A stretch of 64,000 nt of DNA from Tetracentron sinense. Taxonomy: Eukaryota; Streptophyta; Magnoliopsida; Trochodendrales; Trochodendraceae. Position 1 is the first letter of the stretch. The number at the start of each line of letters is the position of its first letter. Positions 57,665 through 64,000 of this stretch are shown piece by piece. The translations under genes and the position numbers were made by a program. The notes under the pieces were generated by a model, which saw only the letters and a program-made list of their open reading frames with translations, was not told where the DNA came from and did not search any database. The stretch is from assembly GCA_015143295.1 (NCBI GenBank), contig CM026554.1, positions 51,210,627-51,274,626 of the forward strand, written 5' to 3'.

Positions 57665-59467
57665 TTTCCAGTGATTTTGGGTTTTCACCTAGTCCGTATG
57701 GCTTCAATAATTCCATTTGCATTGACAATCCTATTGATTGACCAACTTTATTGCGAAAACAAGGGCTCAAGAGGAAAAGTAGAAGTTATCATATTGATTG
57801 GTTGCCTTGAGTTGTTGGCCGTCACCACTACTCGACCACCTTTATATTGTACATATTGAGTAGTTTATCCTTATACTAGTCATGTGGCTGGAGCATCCTA
57901 AGTCAACAATCTAGTCTTCGTTGTAGTCAATTGCTCTGGATTTTGTATTGTAGCAAGAGTCATGTCTTCTGTTTTTGTCACAATAGAACTTGTTGCTATT
58001 TCAGTTGTGACCGTACCAGATTGATCATCTATCTTCCTATCCTCGAAGACAATCTCATCTTCGGAGTAAATTTCTTCGGCTTGCTCAGTCACAACAAAGG
58101 ATACTTTAGCATCTTACTCTTCTTCGCTAGTGAGTGATTACTAGATGTTACCAAGTTGTCTTCTGCTAACTTTATTTGACCAACAATTTTGAGTGAAGTG
58201 ACCTCTCTTCCCACAATTGTAGCATTCATCATTACGCCATTTGGACTGTCATGCATCTCTATCTCGACCATGCTGAGCTCCCCCTGTCTGAGAGCTCCTC
58301 TCCTGCAGCCTCCTCGATCTACCTTCTTCTTCCTTCTAGGGTCTTGGCTGCCCTCCTGACCTACCTCTTCTTCTACAACTATAGAGGGCCTCCTCCTTAT
58401 TCTTTAGTGAAACATGAGTCATTTGTTTTCTAAAGTTTCTTGATCAACCAATAAATTTTATAAGTCTAAGATGGTTGGCTGAGTTGCCCAACCACGATTT
58501 TTTGTGATGAACTAACTATATTCGGGTCTCAGGCCATGGATGATGATTCTTCTCATCATATCTTCATTAATATTATCTTTCGAATCTAATTATGAAATTT
58601 CACGGTAAATAGATTTTACCTTCATAAAATATTGGTTGATCATCATTTCTCCTTATGAGGTTGACATGAGTTTATTCTCAAGTTGTTGAAGTCTTGTATC
58701 ATTTTTCCTTGAGAAGAGGGCTGTGAAGGCATCCCATGTTGCTTTTGTTGTGTCTGCATCCCTAATGTGTTCAAACAACTCATCTTCGATAGTTGTTTTA
58801 AGTACAAACATAGCCTTCTCGACCTTAATTTTTCAGCTCCTTAGTGCATCAACATTCTCTTGAGGAGGTGAATTAGTATCGTTACTACTAACGACCTCCC
58901 ACAGATCATATCCTGCAAGTACGATTCTATACAGAATTTCTAATTATTGTAATTATGATTGTTAAGCTTCTTGATACTACCGATTGTGCTAGCTAGATCC
59001 GTCATCGTGACTTGATATGTCTTCACGTACTTCACCAAGTAAGTTTGATTCCGGACTGTGCATGAACAAGATTCTCTTTTGTATCGCTCGAACACCGACC
59101 CCCGACAAATTGGCTGTAATACCAAATTGTTGAATATAGTAACAGCGGAACCCGAATAAAGAAGCTCTTATTGATGCACTAATTTTTTAAAAAATGCACA
59201 ACACTCAAATGCCTCAAGGGACCCACGGGACACTCACACTTGCACTCACACTAGAGCTTTTTCACACACTTTAAGAGCTTGTATGCTTCTTCTATGCTGT
59301 CAAGTAGACCTTAACCCTCTATTTATGGTAGGGGTTAATTAGTGGAGGAAGTGGGTGCATTAAATGGAGAGAAAATTAGAGAAACGAAGAGGTACCGCAG
59401 AGAATTCTAGAGAGAAAGAGAATAGAGAAGTTTCTAGAGGGAACTAAGTCGGTGGTGACTCCCAACA
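57665..59467 (-). mobile_element. Ty1/Copia fragment with one LTR, broken
   Basis: The LTR (59128-59467, 340 bp) begins TGTTGGGAGTC and ends ATTCAACA on the minus strand. A diverged TGGTATTACAGCC primer site and Copia gag follow (LNNHNYNNWKF, LQGYDLWEVV, TTKATWDAFTALF, LRPEYS). The element runs into a protease-like end (C.SHMTSIRINYS) and stops; no second LTR was found. It has many breaks in the coding part and looks older than the element at 38.9 kb. Confidence 0.75.
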
Positions 59468-59698
59468 TTTATGGGGTTGAAACGCCCTCCAGCAGGAGGT
59501 AAGTAATAGCATGTCTTATTGGCGTTAGCATACCCAGTTTCTCTCCCCGACTTCAATTTTGTTTACTTTTTACAACAAATTTTGTATGTATTCACTTTCT
59601 TTTAATTTCCCTTCCAAATTAGAATACATGTGTATATGCTTACTATATGGCTTGCATAGAACTTCAAATTTGGTGGGAGTTCGCTAAGGAATCCAGGT

Positions 59699-59818
59699 CT
59701 AGCAGACAATGATGGCATTGAATTCAAGATTCTATTTTGATGTAACCATTGCTGCAGTCTAGCTGACAATGATGCCATTGAATTCAAGATTGTATTTTGG
59801 TGTAACCATTGTTGCAGT
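59699..59818. repeat. 2 x 60-bp tandem repeat
   Basis: Units at 59699-59758 and 59759-59818 differ at about five positions. Each runs GACAATGATG.CATTGAATTC ... TGTAACCATTG.TGCAGT. Confidence 0.95.
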
Positions 59819-60077
59819 GGAAATTCATGTTATTAGTCAAATTATAAATATTATTTTTGACCACCTACTGAGGGATGCTTAGGGTCTACTCAGACTTGAA
59901 CAGCCTATGCCGATGAATAGCGACCAAGGAATTGACACAATCCAACAAGCTAGATAGATAATAAACTTAGAACTTTGTTGAGGAATTGAATAAAACTAAA
60001 TGCACAAGATGCTAATCGGGATTTCTGTCATATAATGCGATATTGTAGCGGCTGTCACTAAGCAGGAATATTTGTAC

Positions 60078-60216
60078 GGTTAGGATTCTAGTTGATGTGG
60101 CAATAGAAAAGATAAAATAAGCCAACCGAAATCGTGACCCTTAATGGTTGGTTTTAAACGGTTAGGAATATGGAGTATATTTAGGAGTATAGTTGGGAGT
60201 ACCCATAGACTGACTC
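60078..60216. mobile_element. one-ended Mutator-type MITE with intact 9-bp duplication
   Basis: The right end GTACCCATAGACTGACTC and the inner TAGAAAAGATAAAATAAGCC match the element at 7610-7826, but the left inverted end is absent. Even so, perfect TATTTGTAC repeats flank the shortened element at 60069-60077 and 60217-60225. Confidence 0.7.
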
Positions 60217-60225
60217 TATTTGTAC

Positions 60226-62356
60226 CACCATTTAATATCTACATTCTATAATTTCGCTAGATTAAGCTTTTCTCTTTAGTGATAACACGATCTATGCCAC
60301 CTAATATTGGGTTTACGTTGCTTAGCCATTCTATTTTTTTCTTTTTTTTTATCAAGTTCATACACATCACTTCGGATACAGTACCTAATTCCAGCACAAG
60401 TCATTCCAAGAGATTCTTGCAAGAACAATTTTAGAACATCAAGTTCCAAATGGCAATTTGTGGGAAAAGAAGATCTTCATCCGATCCCCGGTAAAATGAC
60501 ATAAATTATAAGATTGTAATAGAATTTTAAGTTTATTATATGTCATATCGTCAATTTAATAAATCTCGTAATAGTTACAATTCCGTAGAATAACGACTAG
60601 TATGTGGTGTCGAACCACATAAGATTGTGCTGGTTTCGTTACTATTTTCTCAAGATTATTTCTAAGACAATGGATAACAAAGTTGATTTGATTTGATGGT
60701 TTTAAACTAATAACAGCATTTGAACTAATTATTTTTACTTTAATTAACTAAAACTAAGAGTTTTGTGATATCAATGGGAGAAGATTTAGGGCGTTTGAAT
60801 CCACCACTAGCCTCCTAATTGAACCTACATGTATTCATTCAGACCTCGCAAGTGTAAACAATAGGGCTGAGAGTGACTACAAGTCTCAATTCATCGAAAC
60901 AAAAATGATTCAAGGGATCAAACTCTAGGCATGCCCTATCTTCAATTAGTGAGAGTGATACACACTAAATTAAGGTTGTGAAATTACTTGTCTTCCCTAG
61001 GTATAAGACATCCTATAATTCAATTCCTCGATAGCAATACTATTGCATAAAATTCATGTCAACAATCACAGAATGATGATACGAATGACCTCAATCTAAA
61101 TACAATAAAACCTAAGACAATAATAAAATCATATTGAAACTGAATATTGAATCTATTAAACTTTGTTAAGGAACAACTCTCTCTTTATACAATCATTCTT
61201 TACAAAACTGAGAAAACCAAAATAAAATACATGAGATATAATTACTTGACTAGGGTTTCATCTAAACTCTAGAAAAAGAGATTAGTTCATGACAAGGGCA
61301 AAGAACACCGTTTTCGATTTTTAAAAAAAGCACGAAAAGGGCGAAGAACCCATCTTCCAACCTTCACAGATCTACAGAGTCTTCTTTCTTCAAAATCTCA
61401 AAATTCAAAACTCTTTTTAGAGTCGATAGTTTTCCTAGTTATAGAATTCTTGTTAATTTCGAAATCCTAATTGGATTCAAATTCTTCTTTTTCTTTCTCT
61501 CTACTAAATATGGCTTTAGAAACATCCAAAACGGACTCAAAAGAGGAGTTTCCGCGCAATTAAAGAGTAGCAAAATGGCGTCTTCCTATCGATCGGACAA
61601 GGGAGTGCCGATCGATTACTGGAAGGCGATTTTCCTCATTTCTTTTGCTCTTTTGCTCCTTTTCTTCTCCTTTTTCGATCTTTGCTTTGATTGAAGTTTA
61701 TCCAAGTCTTTAAAGTTAGTAAATCATCAATTTAATCTTCTTTTTCTCGCATGAACCTGAAATCAAAACATCTAAGTGAAGTAACATAATAGATAAAGGG
61801 ACTTAACAGAATTAACAAATATAGTTTAAGGTGCATAAATGTGTAACAATTAGCACCGGTCAATGTCCTAGCGGCAAAATCCGAGGAAATTGAAAAGATG
61901 CCCAAGTATTTTAACATAAATAGACAATTACAAAACAACTTTTCAGTTAAAGGGGCTAGTGGGCAGCACTTGCGATGCACGTGAGAGAGAGTAAGGGGAG
62001 AGAGACTGAGAAAAGGGACCCTAGAGAGGGCATTTTGATAAAAAAAAATTTGGGTAAATTACACTTACCTCCCCTGAGTTTGGTGAAATTTTAGAAACCT
62101 CCTCTTTAGTTTTTGAAATTACACTACCCTCCCCTCAACTTTAGTTGTTTGTAACACATACCCCCTTCCGTTAGTTTGTCGTTACTTACATGGATGGATT
62201 TTGACGATGTCATCATTTAAAAATTTTAAAATGTCTAAATTACCCTTCTTAAAGACAAAGTCAGTTAATACACAAAAATAAATGATAATTGGGTTGGTAA
62301 GTATATAATTAAGGTTAATATATATTTCCAAAACAAAGGTCAATAGTATCAACGTA
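60226..62356. other. intergenic; possible non-coding LTR-retrotransposon DNA
   Basis: Segments such as GTGTCGAACCACATAAGATT (about 60608) and GCACCGGTCAATGTCCTAG (about 61852, with ACATTTATGCACC on the other strand) recall the non-coding parts of some plant Gypsy elements, but no LTR or coding region could be defined. A Helitron-like hairpin plus CTAG end (minus strand) lies near 61949. No gene is visible. Confidence 0.3.
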
Positions 62357-63139
62357 AAGTAAATATATTTTTTTTGTAAAAAACCAAGGTTAGATAGATG
62401 AACTCTAAGGGGTGAGTGAATCTTAACCATAGTTAGTGGGTATGAAAAGGGACACGTGGCGGCTTATAGAAACCCTTTAATGTGGTTAAGCATATATAAT
62501 TAACCTAAAGATAATATTTTTTCCATAAAACCAAGGTTAGATGGATAAATCCTAGGGGTGAGTGAACTTAACCACATTTAGTAGGTGTTAAAAGGGACAT
62601 GTGGCGATTTGTAGAGCCCCCTTTAATTGTGGTTAATCATAATCAACCTCATTTTTTTAAAAAAACCAAAGGTTAGATGGAATGATAGAATGCATTGCAC
62701 GTTATGTTGGGTGATACATGTCATCTTTGACATTCATTAAATGTGGTTAAGATTCACTCATCCATAAGGTTAAATAATCTAACCTCAATTTTTAGAAAAA
62801 AAAAAAAAATTTAAATTAACCTTTTTTTTTTGGAAGGTTAAAAAAAAACTAAGGTTAGACCTTGGCGAGATGTTCTTCTTTCGGAGCATTTTGCCAAAAG
62901 AGCGAGGAGTCCGGTTATGCTACTAAGGTCGTCATGTGTCCCTTTTAACATTACTTAACTGTGATTAAGATTCACCCACCCTATGGTTCACCCACTTATC
63001 TGTGGTTTTTAGAAAAAGTATGAAAACAAATTAATCCTTGGAGTTGGTGAATTTTAATCAAGGTTTAAAATAATTTATTTTTTTTCTAAAACCAAGAAAA
63101 GTGTTGAACCCTAGGGGTCGGTGAATCTTAACCACGGTT
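62357..63139. mobile_element. cluster of foldback MITE fragments (TCGCCACRTGTCCC family)
   Basis: At least four arm copies occur in both orientations: AAACCAAGGTTAGAT with GGTGAGTGAATCTTAACC and GGGACACGTGGCGG (62380-62462), a second at 62528-62610, a decayed inverted one at 62700-62800, and a left arm GGAGTCCGGTTATGCTACTA with GTCGTCATGTGTCCC from 62904. The last is cut at 63139, where the next element begins. Confidence 0.6.
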
Positions 63140-63403
63140 GGAGTCCCATTACGCCCTTAAGGTTGCCATGTGTCTCTTTTGACACTCCTTAACTGTGGTT
63201 AAGATTCATCTACCCCTAGAGTTCGCCCCCCCTATCCTTGGTTTTTAGAAAAAAAATATTAATTTTTCTAAACCCTAGTTAATATTCACTAATTCCTAGG
63301 GTTTAATTTTTTTCTAAAATCACTTAGGAGTGGGTGAATCTTAACCTCAGTTAAATAGTGTTAAAAGGGACACAAGGCGACCCCAGTGGTGTAACCGGAC
63401 TCC
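63140..63403. mobile_element. foldback MITE, GGAGTCC ends
   Basis: The left arm GGAGTCCCATTACGCCCTTA, then GTTGCCATGTGTCTC, is mirrored by a right arm ending GGGACACAAGGCGACC ... GTAACCGGACTCC. Inner arms share TTAAGATTC and the loop is T/A-rich. No clear target duplication, perhaps because it abuts the previous copy. Confidence 0.7.
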
Positions 63404-63651
63404 AAGAAGTCTGGTTATAACCGTAGAGCAATTTAAGCCTAATAGATAGATGAGTGAGGGGTAATATGAGAACCAAGCAAACATTTAATTAAGTATTTGG
63501 CTTATATAATGATTATGATTATGATAAGGGTAATTTGGAAATTTTACAAAATTTCATCACATTTTCAAGGGCTCATTATGCAAAGGGTAGTTTTGGAATT
63601 ACAAAAGATTTAATCAATGTTTTGAACATGAGGAATCCTCTTTATATATAA

Positions 63652-64000
63652 CTAGTGGGGTGCACATGGGATGCACGTGAGAGAGGGGTAGGGGAGAAAG
63701 ACTAGGATGAACCCTAGAGGTGGGTGAATTTTAACCACAGTTAAGGAGTGTCAAAGGTGTAGATGAGAAAGGGGTAGTTTGGGAATTAAGTAAAACATTA
63801 AATCAAGGTTTTGTCTAAATGGTAGTTTGGGAATTTATAACTTAAAATAGATTGTAGATGAGAAAGGCTTATATAAGGGTAGTTTGGATATTTACAAAAA
63901 AAATTAGGCTACATTATGAAGGGTCTTATATAAGGGTAGTTTGGGTATTTACAAACAATAGGCTACGTGTATTAAGGGTCTTATAAAAGGGTAGTTCAGG
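63652..64000 (-). mobile_element. Helitron-like 3' end, continues beyond the window
   Basis: On the minus strand a CACGTGCATCCCATGTGC hairpin is followed by ACCCCACTAG|T at 63652. The interior repeats GGGTAGTTTGGGAATT units, as does the Helitron-like element at 8543-8961 (inverted: AATTCCCAAACTACCCC). The 5' end is not in the window. Confidence 0.5.

Overview
The window is nuclear DNA from a flowering plant, most likely a woody eudicot or another non-grass angiosperm; I cannot name the species. The evidence is spliced genes with GT-AG introns, plant-only families (BAG8, SNAP33, EAR-motif C2H2 factors, a PAP2/PAP9-type phosphatase) and AT-rich intergenic DNA packed with plant transposons. Six host genes are supported in 64 kb.

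Layout. 0-2 kb: 3' exon of a PAP2/PAP9-like purple acid phosphatase (+), whose C-terminal membrane tail is cut off by a 25-bp tandem duplication. 2-13 kb: transposon-rich intergenic DNA with an LTR remnant, a repeated 400-bp block, a Mutator-type MITE, a Helitron and a 2.1-kb solo LTR with perfect 5-bp target duplications. 13-19.5 kb: a NYN/LOTUS (MARF1-like) RNase gene (+) with a probable 4.6-kb 5'UTR intron. 20-22.1 kb: SINEs, one containing another retroposon, and a hAT MITE. 22.6-24 kb: BAG8-like co-chaperone (-). 26-31.4 kb: SNAP33-type SNARE (-), five coding exons resolved to the base. 31.4-37.5 kb: SINEs, a LINE remnant and a poly(A)-tailed repeat pair. 37.5-51.9 kb: a two-finger zinc-finger gene (-) whose single resolved intron is 13.5 kb and holds a Copia element, hAT elements and LINE tails. 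54.4-56.1 kb: a four-finger ZAT-like repressor (-). 56.1-64 kb: a Helitron, a Copia fragment, minisatellites and a dense cluster of foldback MITEs.

The genes do not form a pathway. PAP2 at outer organelle membranes, SNAP33 in exocytosis and cytokinesis, BAG8 with calmodulin/HSP70, the NYN RNase and the two zinc-finger proteins are independent housekeeping or regulatory genes. The PAP2-NYN-SNAP order is nevertheless notable: from memory, Arabidopsis has SNAP30 next to PAP2 on chromosome 1 and NYN-type genes next to SNAP33 on chromosome 5.

The most unusual points are the out-of-frame PAP2 membrane tail, a His in place of the conserved zero-layer Gln in the Qc helix of the SNAP33 protein, the 13.5-kb intron, several element families whose ends are built of iterated family-specific short motifs (hAT-type where target duplications are visible), and a tailed repeat preceded by a perfect snRNA-type promoter motif. 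No wholly new multi-gene system was found. All splice sites, repeats and mismatch counts were read by eye.
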